From the NCBI RefSeq assembly GCF_024055635.1, contig NZ_JAMXMB010000040.1:248001-312000 (forward strand): 64,000 bases of DNA, given 5' to 3'. Shown in pieces: positions 7,729 through 16,057 of the stretch (the stretch's first letter is position 1; every line of letters starts with the position of its first letter). Position numbers and translations under genes: made by a program. The notes below the pieces were generated by a model. That model saw only the letters and a program-made list of their open reading frames with translations. It was not told the DNA's origin and searched no databases. Source of the DNA: Microbacterium yannicii. Lineage in GTDB: Bacteria > Actinomycetota > Actinomycetes > Actinomycetales > Microbacteriaceae.

Positions 7729-8732
7729 AGGTCGGCATGCTCGGACCGATCGCGTGGCGCACGCCGCCGCGCCACTACGGGCCGTGGGAGCGCGTCACCA
7801 GCCTGCTGACCGAGGGGCTGGTGCGCCGGGGCGTGGAGGTCACGCTGTTCGCGACGGCCGACTCCGAGACATCGGCGACGCTCGCGTCCGTGGCAGCGCA
7901 CGGCTACGCCGAGGATGCACAGATGGATGGGCGGGTGTGGGAGGCACTGCACGTCGCACGTGCGATGGAGCGGTCCGCCGAGTTCGACATCGTGCACAAC
8001 CAGCTCGACTGGCTGCCGCTCGCGTTCGATGCCCAGTGGGCTGCGCCGATGGTGACGACGATCCACGGTTTCTCGGGTGAGGCGATCCTGCCGGCCTACG
8101 AACGGTCGACATCCGCCTTCGTCTCGATCTCGGACGCCGACCGCTCGCCCGCCCTGGACTACGTGGCGACGGTCCATCACGGCATCGACATGGCCGAACT
8201 CGACAGCGCCGCGTCGGCCGGGGACGACCTCGTCGTCTTCGGGCGCATTCACCCCGACAAGGGCATCGCCGACGCGATCGAGATCGCCGCCCGCGCAGGA
8301 CGTCGGCTCGTCATCTGCGGGATCGTGCAGGACGCCGCCTACTTCGCGGAGCGGATCGAGCCCCACATCGACGGCGACAGAGTCGTGTACCGCGGATCGG
8401 TGGGCCCCGCCGAGCGGGCCGACGTGTTGACATCGGCTGCCCTGCTGCTGCACCCCATTCACTTCGACGAGCCGTTCGGGCTGTCGGTCGTGGAGGCCAT
8501 GGCGTGCGGCACCCCCGTCGTGGCGTACCGGCGCGGATCGATGCCCGAGCTCATCGACGAAGGCGTCACGGGTTTCGTCGTCGACGATGTCGCTGCGGCC
8601 GTCGACCGCGTCGCGGCCGCGGTGGCGCTCGACCGACGCGCCGTCCGCGCCCGGGCCCGCGAGCGGTTCGACGTCGAGCGCATGGTGGATGGCTACCTCG
8701 AGGTCTACGACCTGGTCCTCGCCTCCCTGTGA
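7725..8732 (+). CDS. GT4 family glycosyltransferase
   Basis: A 335-residue GT-B enzyme starting MKVGMLGPIAWRTPPRHYGP. The N-terminal Rossmann half ends near SISDADRSPALDYV. The C-terminal half carries the nucleotide-sugar block HFDEPFGLSVVEAMACGTPV (EX7E motif E-P-F-G-L-S-V-V-E) and GSMPELIDEGVTGFVVDD. Retaining transfer from an NDP- or GDP-sugar is expected. The same subfamily occurs in bacteria beside GH130 enzymes. First gene of a four-gene set ending at 12528; the start overlaps a possible leader ORF. Confidence 0.88.
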   Translation: MKVGMLGPIAWRTPPRHYGPWERVTSLLTEGLVRRGVEVTLFATADSETSATLASVAAHGYAEDAQMDGRVWEALHVARAMERSAEFDIVHNQLDWLPLAFDAQWAAPMVTTIHGFSGEAILPAYERSTSAFVSISDADRSPALDYVATVHHGIDMAELDSAASAGDDLVVFGRIHPDKGIADAIEIAARAGRRLVICGIVQDAAYFAERIEPHIDGDRVVYRGSVGPAERADVLTSAALLLHPIHFDEPFGLSVVEAMACGTPVVAYRRGSMPELIDEGVTGFVVDDVAAAVDRVAAAVALDRRAVRARARERFDVERMVDGYLEVYDLVLASL

Positions 8733-8888
8733 AGTCGCACATGGGGGAGGTGTAGGGTGCGTAGCAAAGCGCGGCCATGCTCACCGGTCGTGTAAACCGA
8801 ACCGCGGCGACGCCGGCGTAGTTCCACGAGGGATGCCGTCGGCAGACGTCTCGAGTCCTCGGGGTCGATCGACACCGGGCCGACAGAG

Positions 8889-10031
8889 ATGGTCATCATG
8901 ACCCGTTTCGGTTTTCTCTCCACCTATCCGCCCACCCGCTGCGGTCTCGCAACGTTCACGGCTGCGCTGGCCGGTGCGCTCGCTGACGGAGAGCCGCACG
9001 CACCCACGATCATCCGGGTACTCGACGTGAAGGAGAGCCCTCGAGGTGCCGCAGGGATCGGCCGGATCCCGAGCACGGTCGATCTGGTCGGAGGCAACCG
9101 GGTGACCATGCGTGCGGCCGTCCGCGCGCTCGAGGAGTGCGACGTCGCGGTCGTTCAACACGAGTACGGCATCTATGCGGGCCCGGACGGCGACGAGATC
9201 ATCCCGTTGCTCCGCTCACTGAACACCCCGGCGATCGTCGTGCTGCATACGGTGCTCACCGCGCCGACCGCTCACCAGCGGGTCGTCCTCGACACGGTGT
9301 GCAAGCTGGCCGCGATCGTCGTCGTGATGACCGACAACGCCAGGGAGATCCTGATGCGCACCTACAGCGTCCAGCGATCCAAGGTCCGCGTCATCCCTCA
9401 CGGCGTTTCGGTGCCACGTGAAGCTCACGTGTCGAATGACGGCGGGCCGAAGCGCGTCCTCACGTGGGGGCTCCTCTCGCCCGGCAAGGGAATCGAGTGG
9501 GGCATCCGCGCCCTGGCGCAGTTGCAGGATGCCGGCGCCTCGGTGGAGTACGTCATCGCCGGCCAGACCCATCCCAAGGTGCTCGCCCGTGAGGGCGAGC
9601 GCTATCGCGAAACTCTGCAGCGCCTGATCGACGACCTCGACCTGACCGGCGTCGTCACATTGGACGACCGCTACCTCGATGACGCGCAGCTCGCAGAGAA
9701 GGTGGCGCGGGCCGACGTCGTCCTGCTGCCCTACGACTCCCGTGATCAAGCGACGTCGGGCGTGCTGATCGAGGCTGTCGCCGCGGGAGTGCCTGTCGTG
9801 GCGACAGGCTTCCCGCACGCCGTCGAGCTGCTGGGAAAGGGAGCGGGGATCATCGCGCGGCATCAGGACCCGCAGTCGATGGCAGCGGCCATCCGGACGA
9901 TCCTCGGCGAGGCAGCGACGGCGCAGCAGATGCACGACGCTGCGCTGCAGCACACACAGGACGCGTCGTGGCCCGCGGTCGCCGAGCAGTACCGCGCACT
10001 GGCCGACCGCATGGTGGCGATCGCGGCATGA
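8889..10031 (+). CDS. GT4 family glycosyltransferase, second of the operon
   Basis: A 380-residue GT-B enzyme. It starts MVIMTRFGFLSTYPPTRCGLATFT (the inner Met is an alternative start), the STYPPTRCGLA block being typical of this subgroup. Later motifs include VIPHGVSVP, TWGLLSPGKGIEWGIRAL, and LLPYDSRDQATSGVLIEAVA with GVPVVATGFPHAVELL, the donor-binding region. The 156-bp gap from the first transferase holds a TAGGGT box at 8752-8757, so an internal promoter is possible. It ends by an ATGA overlap with the next gene, which argues for translational coupling. Confidence 0.87.
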   Translation: MVIMTRFGFLSTYPPTRCGLATFTAALAGALADGEPHAPTIIRVLDVKESPRGAAGIGRIPSTVDLVGGNRVTMRAAVRALEECDVAVVQHEYGIYAGPDGDEIIPLLRSLNTPAIVVLHTVLTAPTAHQRVVLDTVCKLAAIVVVMTDNAREILMRTYSVQRSKVRVIPHGVSVPREAHVSNDGGPKRVLTWGLLSPGKGIEWGIRALAQLQDAGASVEYVIAGQTHPKVLAREGERYRETLQRLIDDLDLTGVVTLDDRYLDDAQLAEKVARADVVLLPYDSRDQATSGVLIEAVAAGVPVVATGFPHAVELLGKGAGIIARHQDPQSMAAAIRTILGEAATAQQMHDAALQHTQDASWPAVAEQYRALADRMVAIAA

Positions 10032-11074
10032 CCGGTCATCACGGCGACCGGGACGCGTCCGGCTCACCGAGCTTCCGTCACCTCCTGGCCATGTCGGACG
10101 GTCACGGCGTCTTCGAGCACGCGCTGCTGGATGAGCCCCGCCGGGATCACGGCTACTGCGTCGACGATGTCGCTCGTGCTCTCGTCGTGCTGTTGCGTGA
10201 GCCCGAGCGCACTCCGGAACTCGATCGGCTCGCCGGCACCTGTCTGCGATTCCTCGAGGCCGCTGTCGACGTCGACGGTCAAGTGCACAACCGCATGGCT
10301 GCCGGCGGCACATGGACGGATGACGCCGGACTCGGCGATTGGTGGGGTCGTGCAGTACGCGCCCTCGGCGCGGCATCCGTCGCCCTTCCGACGGCATCCG
10401 ATCGCTCACACGCTCGGACCGCGTTCCACCGGGCCGCTTCTTCGAGATCACCGCACGGGCGTGCGATGGCGTTCGCGACGCTGGGAGCGGTCGACGTGCT
10501 CAGCGCCGATCGCGACGATCTCTCCGCTCGCGCCTTGCTGCTCGACGGGGTCGCTTCCATCGGGGCCCCGTCCGACGCTCGCTGGCCCTGGCCGGAGTCG
10601 CGCCTGCGCTACGCCAATGCAGCGCTTCCCGAAGCCCTCCTCGCCGCGGGCGCAGTCATGGACGACCCGTGGCTCGTGGCTCGTGGACTCGCGATGCTGC
10701 GATTCCTGCTCGAAGTCGAGACGCGGGACGGCCACCTGTCAGTGACGGGTGTCGGAGGCCGCGGCCCCGCGCAGAGGTCAGTGCAGTTCGATCAGCAGCC
10801 CATCGAGGTGGCTGCTATCGCGGACGCGTGCGCCCGTGCCTTCGACATCAGCGCGGACCCTTCGTGGCGCGACGGCGTCGCGACGGCGTGGGCGTGGTTC
10901 ACGGGCGACAACGACGCCCTCACGCCCATGATCGATCGCGAGTCGGGAGCCGGTTTCGACGGACTGGAAGCAGGCGGGCGCAACGAGAATCGAGGCGCGG
11001 AGTCCACTCTCGCAGCACTCGGCACGTACCAGCAGGCGGCCCGCCTCGGAGTGCTGGAACGAGTGGCGCCGTGA
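10028..11074 (+). CDS. Uncharacterised (alpha/alpha)-barrel-like protein of the GH130 operon
   Basis: A 348-residue protein starting MTGHHGDRDASGSPS in an ATGA overlap with the glycosyltransferase before it. Recurrent paired helices (about 30-35 residues per pair) and blocks such as DHGYCVDDVARALVVLL, GDWWGRAVRALGAAS, and GGRNENRGAESTLAAL look like an alpha/alpha toroid of the kind seen in glycosidases and epimerases. No catalytic residues can be assigned. It is fused in order and spacing with two transferases and a GH130 enzyme, so it probably processes the same oligosaccharide. Database annotations often call relatives glycosyltransferase-like; that is not supported here. Confidence 0.7.
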   Translation: MTGHHGDRDASGSPSFRHLLAMSDGHGVFEHALLDEPRRDHGYCVDDVARALVVLLREPERTPELDRLAGTCLRFLEAAVDVDGQVHNRMAAGGTWTDDAGLGDWWGRAVRALGAASVALPTASDRSHARTAFHRAASSRSPHGRAMAFATLGAVDVLSADRDDLSARALLLDGVASIGAPSDARWPWPESRLRYANAALPEALLAAGAVMDDPWLVARGLAMLRFLLEVETRDGHLSVTGVGGRGPAQRSVQFDQQPIEVAAIADACARAFDISADPSWRDGVATAWAWFTGDNDALTPMIDRESGAGFDGLEAGGRNENRGAESTLAALGTYQQAARLGVLERVAP

Positions 11075-12528
11075 CGATCCGCGAGCATCCTGCGGGCCTC
11101 GATCACGATCCGGGCCGTGTCGTGGCCAGATTCTTCCTCCCCGGTGAGGGACTCCGCTCGTCGCACTCGCGTGTCGCACAGATCATCGCTCGGGTGCTCG
11201 CTGTGCCGGCTGCCCTGACCGAGCGGATGGCGGCCGAGGTCGTGCGGGAACTCTCAGCCAGACACGCGGGTGTCGCGGAGCTGCTGGCGGCGAATGCCCG
11301 AGCCGTCGCCAGCCGCATCGTGGCCCCCGCCGCTCTCACGGATGCTCAGGGAGCGGTGCTGGGGGCTGCCTTCACGGCGGAGTATGCCGTCGAAGGGGCG
11401 GCCCTCTGCAACCCGAGCGCCGTCGAGCATCCCTCGCAGGACGGGCTCGCGCCGAACGAACTGCGGGTCGCCATCGCCCTGCGCTGCATCGGAGAAGGGC
11501 ACGTCTCGTCGATCGGGTTCGCCGAAGCAGTGATCGACGCCGATGGCGGCTGGACGTTCGAGAAACGGTCGACGCCCCTGACGCTTCCTCTCGTGCGGGG
11601 CGCCGAGTGGTCGCGACTGCACTTCGGCCGCGCGCTCGAACATGAGGGCCACCTCACCGACCTGGCCAGCGCGGTGCTCAGCAATCTTCCCGAACGGTTC
11701 AGCGTGGCCGAGCTGGAGTACGCCCTCCTCGCGCTCCCGGATCAGCTCTCGACCCGTCCCGACAGCCGCTGGCCGACGCAGGCGATGCGCGACATGGCGG
11801 CATCCGCGTACCGGGCCGAATTCCCGCCCGCCACGCCGCTGAGTGGACGGATGCTTCTGCCCGTCGATGCCGAGGAGAACCACGGTATGGAAGACGCGAG
11901 GTTCGTTCGCTTCACCGGTGCCGACGGCGTCACCGGCTATCGCGCGACCTACACCGCGTACGACGGACGCGACATCGCGCCGCGCCTGATCACATCGCCG
12001 GATCTCCGTGAGTTCACGATTCACCGCCTGACCGGCAGTGGCGCACACAACAAGGGGATGGCGCTGTTCCCCCGGCTCGTCGGTGGTCTCCACCTCGCCC
12101 TCAGCCGCACCGACGGTGAGAACATCTCGCTCGCGACGTCGGTCGACGGCGTCATCTGGGACGATGCGGGCATCGTCCATCGACCGACCGAGCTCTGGGA
12201 GCTCGTTCAGCTCGGAAACTGCGGCGCGCCGATCGAGACCGAGAGCGGATGGCTGGTCCTCACACACGGCGTAGGGCCTTTGCGCACGTATTCGCTCGGG
12301 GCGATCCTGCTCGATCTCGATGACCCGTCTCGCGTGGTGGCACGGTCGCGCGAGCCGCTTCTGCAGCCGGCGAGCATGCTGCGAGACGGGTACGTGCCCC
12401 GGGTGGTGTATTCCTGCGGCGCGATCGCACATCGGGGGACGCTGTGGATTCCCGTGGGCGTCGGCGATGACCGCATCCGCGTCTTCTCGATCGGGATCGA
12501 TGAAGTGATCGCGTCGCTCCGTTCGTGA
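11071..12528 (+). CDS. GH130 family glycoside phosphorylase or hydrolase
   Basis: A 485-residue protein starting with GTG in a GTGA overlap (VTIREHPAGLDH). The five-bladed propeller signatures of GH130 are visible in order: GMEDARFVRFTG (catalytic-type acidic residue), SGAHNKGMALFPRL, SLATSVDGVIWDD, and LGNCGAPIETESGWLVLTHG. GH130 members mostly act on beta-mannosides by phosphorolysis, releasing mannose 1-phosphate. An N-terminal extension of about 130 residues, helix-rich, precedes the propeller. The frame is open much further upstream but that part is antiparallel noise over the previous gene. Substrate likely a short beta-mannan made by the operon's transferases (inference). Confidence 0.83.
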   Translation: MTIREHPAGLDHDPGRVVARFFLPGEGLRSSHSRVAQIIARVLAVPAALTERMAAEVVRELSARHAGVAELLAANARAVASRIVAPAALTDAQGAVLGAAFTAEYAVEGAALCNPSAVEHPSQDGLAPNELRVAIALRCIGEGHVSSIGFAEAVIDADGGWTFEKRSTPLTLPLVRGAEWSRLHFGRALEHEGHLTDLASAVLSNLPERFSVAELEYALLALPDQLSTRPDSRWPTQAMRDMAASAYRAEFPPATPLSGRMLLPVDAEENHGMEDARFVRFTGADGVTGYRATYTAYDGRDIAPRLITSPDLREFTIHRLTGSGAHNKGMALFPRLVGGLHLALSRTDGENISLATSVDGVIWDDAGIVHRPTELWELVQLGNCGAPIETESGWLVLTHGVGPLRTYSLGAILLDLDDPSRVVARSREPLLQPASMLRDGYVPRVVYSCGAIAHRGTLWIPVGVGDDRIRVFSIGIDEVIASLRS

Positions 12529-12580
12529 GCGCGTCGACGATCTCGGGCAATCTTCCGCCCGCACACCGGGGAGGCGGGAG

Positions 12581-12586
12581 TAGCCT
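12581..12586 (+). promoter_or_regulatory. Leaderless-type -10 box (TAGCCT) of the small membrane protein
   Basis: TAGCCT followed by exactly 6 nt (GAGATC) and the ATG at 12593. Transcription would begin at or next to the start codon. No clear -35. Confidence 0.6.
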
Positions 12587-12592
12587 GAGATC

Positions 12593-12763
12593 ATGCTGAC
12601 GGCGATCGTGATCCTCCTGGTGGTGTGGGCGATCCTGGCTGTCGTGGGGTTCGCTCTCGAGGGACTGCTCTGGCTTGGGATCATCGGCGTCATCCTCTTT
12701 ATCGGTACCCTGATCTTCGGTTTCGTGCGGCGGGCGGCCGGCCGCCGCAACAGCCGCCCTTGA
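12593..12763 (+). CDS. Small hydrophobic membrane protein (56 aa)
   Basis: Fifty-six residues: MLTAIVILLVVWAILAVVGF, a short ALEGLLW link, then a second helix IIGVILFIGTLIFGFV and a basic tail (RRAAGRRNSR). Two transmembrane helices with the charged tail inside. The start is supported by the TAGCCT box six bases upstream rather than by a ribosome site. Small proteins of this design are common in Microbacteriaceae and have no known function. It sits between the GH130 operon and the ArsC-like gene. Confidence 0.62.
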   Translation: MLTAIVILLVVWAILAVVGFALEGLLWLGIIGVILFIGTLIFGFVRRAAGRRNSRP

Positions 12764-12810
12764 CCGAGCGTCGAAGGACCAGCGTCCCTGCGAGGGAAGG
12801 CGAGACTGTC

Positions 12811-13215
12811 GTGAGCGAGAAGCCGACTGTCCTGTTCGTCTGCGTGCACAACGCGGGTCGCTCCCAGATGGCGGCGGGCTACCTCCGCGCTCTCGCCGGC
12901 GACGATGTCGAGGTGCTGTCCGCGGGATCCGCGCCGAAGGACGCGATCAACCCGGTCGCCATCGCAGCGATGGCGGAGGAGGGGATCGACATCGCCGGCA
13001 ACACCCCCAAGGTGCTCACCGTCGACGCCGTCAGGGAGTCCGATGTCGTGATCACGATGGGCTGCGGTGACGCCTGCCCGATCTTCCCCGGCAAACGCTA
13101 CGAGGACTGGAAACTGGATGACCCGGCGGGACAGGGGATCGAGGCTGTACGTCCGATCCGCGACGCGATCCGCGCCCGCGTTGTCACGCTGTTGTCGGAG
13201 CTGGTTCCCGTCTGA
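12811..13215 (+). CDS. ArsC-type low-molecular-weight phosphatase / arsenate reductase
   Basis: A 134-residue LMW-PTP-fold protein. The active-site loop is VCVHNAGRSQMA (C11-x5-R17-S). Later come the conserved MGCGDACPIFPGKRYEDW block and DPAGQGIEAVRPIRD with its catalytic Asp. The MGCG-C-PxFPG pattern is that of actinobacterial arsenate-mycothiol-type reductases, so reduction of arsenate is the best guess. No arsR or arsB neighbour is present, which leaves a general phosphatase role open. The GTG start was chosen because the protein then begins like its family (MSEKPTVLFVCVHN). Confidence 0.83.
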   Translation: MSEKPTVLFVCVHNAGRSQMAAGYLRALAGDDVEVLSAGSAPKDAINPVAIAAMAEEGIDIAGNTPKVLTVDAVRESDVVITMGCGDACPIFPGKRYEDWKLDDPAGQGIEAVRPIRDAIRARVVTLLSELVPV

Positions 13216-13242
13216 GCCTGCGAGAAGATGTTCCACGACAGA

Positions 13243-13266
13243 GGCCCGGCGCTGTTCCGCCGGGCC
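13243..13266. terminator. Bidirectional terminator-like hairpin
   Basis: A 9-bp perfect stem (GGCCCGGCG / CGCCGGGCC) with a 6-nt loop, centred in the 64-bp gap between the converging ArsC-like and DUF1269 genes. No long T run follows on either side. Confidence 0.65.
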
Positions 13267-13279
13267 ACTGCCATGTCAG

Positions 13280-13807
13280 CTACGAGTTGATCTGCTCGAC
13301 GACGTCGTCGGCCGACTCCTCGATCGCCTTGCGCAGCTTGTCGTAGTCGTCGGAGTCGATCGCCTTGCTGATGCGCTTGTCTGCCCGCGTCAGGGCCTTC
13401 TCGACGTTGTCGGCCCACTTGTCGTCGACGACCGCGACGACGGCGGAAGTGCCGGGCGCGAGGTACTCGTCGACGTCGACGCCGAACTGCTTCTCTTCGC
13501 GGTTCTTCTTGATCTTTCCGAGGATCGCGCCGATGCCGGCGCCGACGGCGGTGGCCGCCAACAGTGGCGGCGCGAACAGGCCGACCACCACTCCAGCGCC
13601 GGCACCCCACGCTGCACCGTGGCCGACCGACTTGTCGCCGTGCTCCTTCACCTGCACCTTGCCATCCTTGTCGCGGACGAGCACCACGGCGCCGACGATC
13701 TCATAACCGCCGGTGTCCTGGCCGCTTCGGAGCGCTTCGTAGTCGTCCGAGGCTGACGCCGTGTCGTCGTACGAGCCGACTACGAGTGCGAGGTTCTGCG
13801 TACCCAT
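13280..13807 (-). CDS. DUF1269 family membrane-associated protein
   Basis: A 175-residue protein starting MGTQNLALVVGSYDD with a strong GAGGAGAG site. A ferredoxin-like front half (ALRSGQDTGGYEIVGAVVLV) is followed by a glycine-zipper hydrophobic segment (GAAWGAGAGVVVGLFAPPLL and AVGAGIGAILGKI), then a charged helical end. This is the DUF1269 layout; the family's role is unknown, though members are often stress-related. A TAGGAT -10 on the minus strand at 13887-13882 gives a leader of about 68 nt. Confidence 0.8.
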   Translation of the reverse strand: MGTQNLALVVGSYDDTASASDDYEALRSGQDTGGYEIVGAVVLVRDKDGKVQVKEHGDKSVGHGAAWGAGAGVVVGLFAPPLLAATAVGAGIGAILGKIKKNREEKQFGVDVDEYLAPGTSAVVAVVDDKWADNVEKALTRADKRISKAIDSDDYDKLRKAIEESADDVVEQINS

Positions 13808-14132
13808 CGATCTCTCCTCTTGTTGATCTCCGAAGCGGCCGGCCGGTCGTCTCGGGAGTCTGGGTCATCGGGGGTGCTGTGATCCTATTGCCCGGTCGAC
13901 GCACGTGCGAGGGTCCAACGGGTGAATCTCTCCGCATCGTCGTGTCGTGGACAGCGTCGAACGCGTACTGGCATTCTGGTGCGCACGCGACCTGATTCCT
14001 CGCACCGGTCGCCCGAGCGGGCGGAGTCCCCATGACCGAGATCGCGACGAGCCCGCGGATGTCCATCTCGCGGATTCCACGGCAGCCGACCGCGCCTGCC
14101 GTATCGCCCGACATGCATGAGGTACGGGCATC
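13808..14132. other. Intergenic region between divergent DUF1269 and ClC genes
   Basis: About 325 bp. The left part holds the DUF1269 ribosome site and its TAGGAT -10. The right 100 bp is open as a 34-codon frame ending in the ClC start. Nothing recognisable lies between about 13900 and 14020. Confidence 0.5.
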
Positions 14133-14136
14133 GTGA
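14032..14136 (+). CDS. Possible 34-residue upstream ORF coupled to ClC
   Basis: MTEIATSPRMSISRIPRQ and onward to a TGA that overlaps the ClC GTG start (GTGA, 14133-14136). It has a GGAG site five bases upstream. No hydrophobic segment or known motif. Stop-start overlap and the weak ClC ribosome site make translational coupling plausible. Conservation is unknown. Confidence 0.33.
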   Translation: MTEIATSPRMSISRIPRQPTAPAVSPDMHEVRAS

Positions 14137-15464
14137 GTGCGCATCGGCCGCCGGCGGACCGGGGCGACGCCGGAGCCCCTGCCGAGCAGCCGGAGCCGTC
14201 GACGGCCGACGATGTTCCCGTCGCCGAGACCGGAGACTTCTGGCTCCTGCTCGGCGCTGCTGCGCTGCTCGGCGTCTTCGGCGGCCTGTTCGGCCTGTTC
14301 TTCATGTGGCTGCTCCACCTCGGTCAGAGCTGGTACGCCTACTCGAGCCCCGGCTGGATGGGGGGCCACTGGTGGTGGGTCGCGCTGACGGCTGCTGCCG
14401 GGCTCGTCATCGGGCTGCTCCGCTGGGCCACCCGCCTGCCGTTCAAGACACCGGGATTGATCGCCGACCTGCAGGACCAGTATGTGAACCCGCGCCTCGT
14501 GCCCGGCATCCTGCTCGTCTCGACCGCATCGCTCATCGGCGGGGCGAGTCTCGGCCCCGAGAAGGCGCTGGGCTCGGTGGGCGGCGGCCTCGGCCAGTGG
14601 ATGGCAGCCAGACGTCGACTCGACGACGACGGGCGCGGCGCCACGACGCTCAGCGGAATGGCCGGCGCCTATGGGGGGCTCTTCTCGAGCCCGGTCATCG
14701 TCGTGATGATGATCGTCGAGATCGCGCGCCCCGGGGGAGCGAAGCTCACCAGGGTGCTCGTCACCTCGATCATCTCGGCCAGCATCAGCTTCGGCGTCTA
14801 CTTCGCGATCGCGGGCACGGTCTTCCTCGACCTCTACGAAGTTCCGTCGTTCTCCTACGAGAACTGGTACCTCTTGGCAGGCGTGGGCATCGGCCTTCTC
14901 GCCGCGATCGTGAGCGCTCTGCTCGGCCTGATCGTCACTGTCTCGGGCAAGCTGTTCGACAGGCTGCGGTTGCCCGACATCGTCAAGTCGATCATCGGCG
15001 GCGTGCTGTTCGGCGTCATCGGCGTGGTCCTGCCCCTGACGATGATGACGGGCACCGATCAACTCGGCGTCGTGCTGAAGGAGGGATCGACGCTCGGTCT
15101 CGGACTGGTCGCCGTGCTGGTCATCGCGAAGATGATCACGATGGGAGTCAGCCTCGGCAGCGGCTTCATCGGTGGCCCGATCTTCCCGTCTCTCTTCATC
15201 GGCGGCACCGCCGGCGTCGCGCTGCACCTCGCGGTGCCAGGTCTTCCGCTCGGCCTCACCTTCACGTGCATGCTGGCGGCGGTCGTCGGGGGGTTCGTCT
15301 CGGCGCCGTTCGCGATGGTGCTCTTCGCCGCATTCACCACGCAGATCGGCGCCCTGAACACCACCCCCGTTCTGCTTGCGGTCATCACCTCGTTCGTCAC
15401 GGTTCAGGCGGTCCAGTTCCTTCTCGCAAGGCGCGCGCGCGCTGCGGATGCCCCGACTCATTGA
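14133..15464 (+). CDS. ClC family chloride channel/transporter
   Basis: A 443-residue membrane protein with about ten hydrophobic helices. ClC landmarks are visible although diverged: a GGASLGPEKALGSVGGGLG segment in place of the GREGP filter motif (here G-P-E), GMAGAYGGLFSSPV (matching GxFxxP at the filter), and SLGSGFIGGPIFPSLFIGG, the second conserved anion-binding loop. No CBS domains. The loss of the standard GREGP Arg and the Pro-Glu in its place are noteworthy. It is probably a chloride or other halide exchanger. GTG start overlaps a small upstream frame. Confidence 0.87.
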   Translation: MSAHRPPADRGDAGAPAEQPEPSTADDVPVAETGDFWLLLGAAALLGVFGGLFGLFFMWLLHLGQSWYAYSSPGWMGGHWWWVALTAAAGLVIGLLRWATRLPFKTPGLIADLQDQYVNPRLVPGILLVSTASLIGGASLGPEKALGSVGGGLGQWMAARRRLDDDGRGATTLSGMAGAYGGLFSSPVIVVMMIVEIARPGGAKLTRVLVTSIISASISFGVYFAIAGTVFLDLYEVPSFSYENWYLLAGVGIGLLAAIVSALLGLIVTVSGKLFDRLRLPDIVKSIIGGVLFGVIGVVLPLTMMTGTDQLGVVLKEGSTLGLGLVAVLVIAKMITMGVSLGSGFIGGPIFPSLFIGGTAGVALHLAVPGLPLGLTFTCMLAAVVGGFVSAPFAMVLFAAFTTQIGALNTTPVLLAVITSFVTVQAVQFLLARRARAADAPTH

Positions 15465-15666
15465 CGAGCAGGTGCGACGCCGGACGCGCCACAGCAGGTA
15501 GCGCTGCAGCCTCCGACAAGCGGCGCGTGACCAGTGTCCCCGGGTTCCCGGCGACCCGGTGAGCACTGCCCCGCGGTCGCTCGTCAACCCCCTCCTTGTC
15601 TCCGCTTCGCGTAGACGATTGTGGCGGCATTCCCTCGCGACATCCTTAGGACGAGGAGGTGCGCTC

Positions 15667-15945
15667 ATGTACACCACCGCATGGACGGGACGGTCTTCCG
15701 CCGCGACGACGGAACGGCGTCGACCCGAGCTGGTCTGGGTCGGCGACGGGGGATGGGTCGCCTGTGACCCGGCGGTTGACGCCCACGATCCCGGGCGCGT
15801 GCTCGCCTATCTCGAATGCAAGGACGGCGTCGTCTACGTCATGTGCGTGACGGTCCGTCCCGAAGTGATCGAGTTTCCCACCCTCCGGACGGCACTCGAT
15901 GCCCTCGACGCGATACTGGTGGGCGGCGTTCGCCAGAGCGGTTGA
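15667..15945 (+). CDS. Hypothetical 92-residue protein
   Basis: Starts MYTTAWTGRSSAATT behind a strong GAGGAGG site (spacing 7). Central part RRPELVWVGDGGWVACDPAV and AYLECKDGVVYVMCVTVRPE has alternating beta character, and the end (TALDALDAILVG) is helical. Composition and the good ribosome site support a real gene, but no family is recognised. It stands alone after the ClC gene; the 202-bp gap before it shows no other gene. Confidence 0.6.
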   Translation: MYTTAWTGRSSAATTERRRPELVWVGDGGWVACDPAVDAHDPGRVLAYLECKDGVVYVMCVTVRPEVIEFPTLRTALDALDAILVGGVRQSG

Positions 15946-16045
15946 CGCCCGCACATCGAGGTCGCGTCGATCTGACGGGGGTCGGGTGCGTGAAACGACC
16001 AGACCGGCAGCGAGCGGGATCCTTCACCCGGACCCCGCCGCGGAC

Positions 16046-16051
16046 TAGCGT
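16046..16051 (+). promoter_or_regulatory. Leaderless-type -10 box (TAGCGT) of the tmsA-like gene
   Basis: TAGCGT, exactly 6 nt (GGGGTC), then the GTG start at 16058. No ribosome site is present, which fits leaderless translation. Confidence 0.62.
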
Positions 16052-16057
16052 GGGGTC

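Noticed and set aside
10339..11070. Extended N-terminus for the GH130 enzyme
   Set aside because: The frame is open but lies entirely over the preceding gene; the GTG in the GTGA overlap is the better start.
11254..13236. Very long open frame on the minus strand opposite the GH130 and ArsC-like genes
   Set aside because: It crosses real plus-strand genes, has no family motifs and a composition typical of antisense frames in GC-rich DNA. The same holds for those at 4222-5532, 13701-15677, 25202-26770 and 28435-30078.
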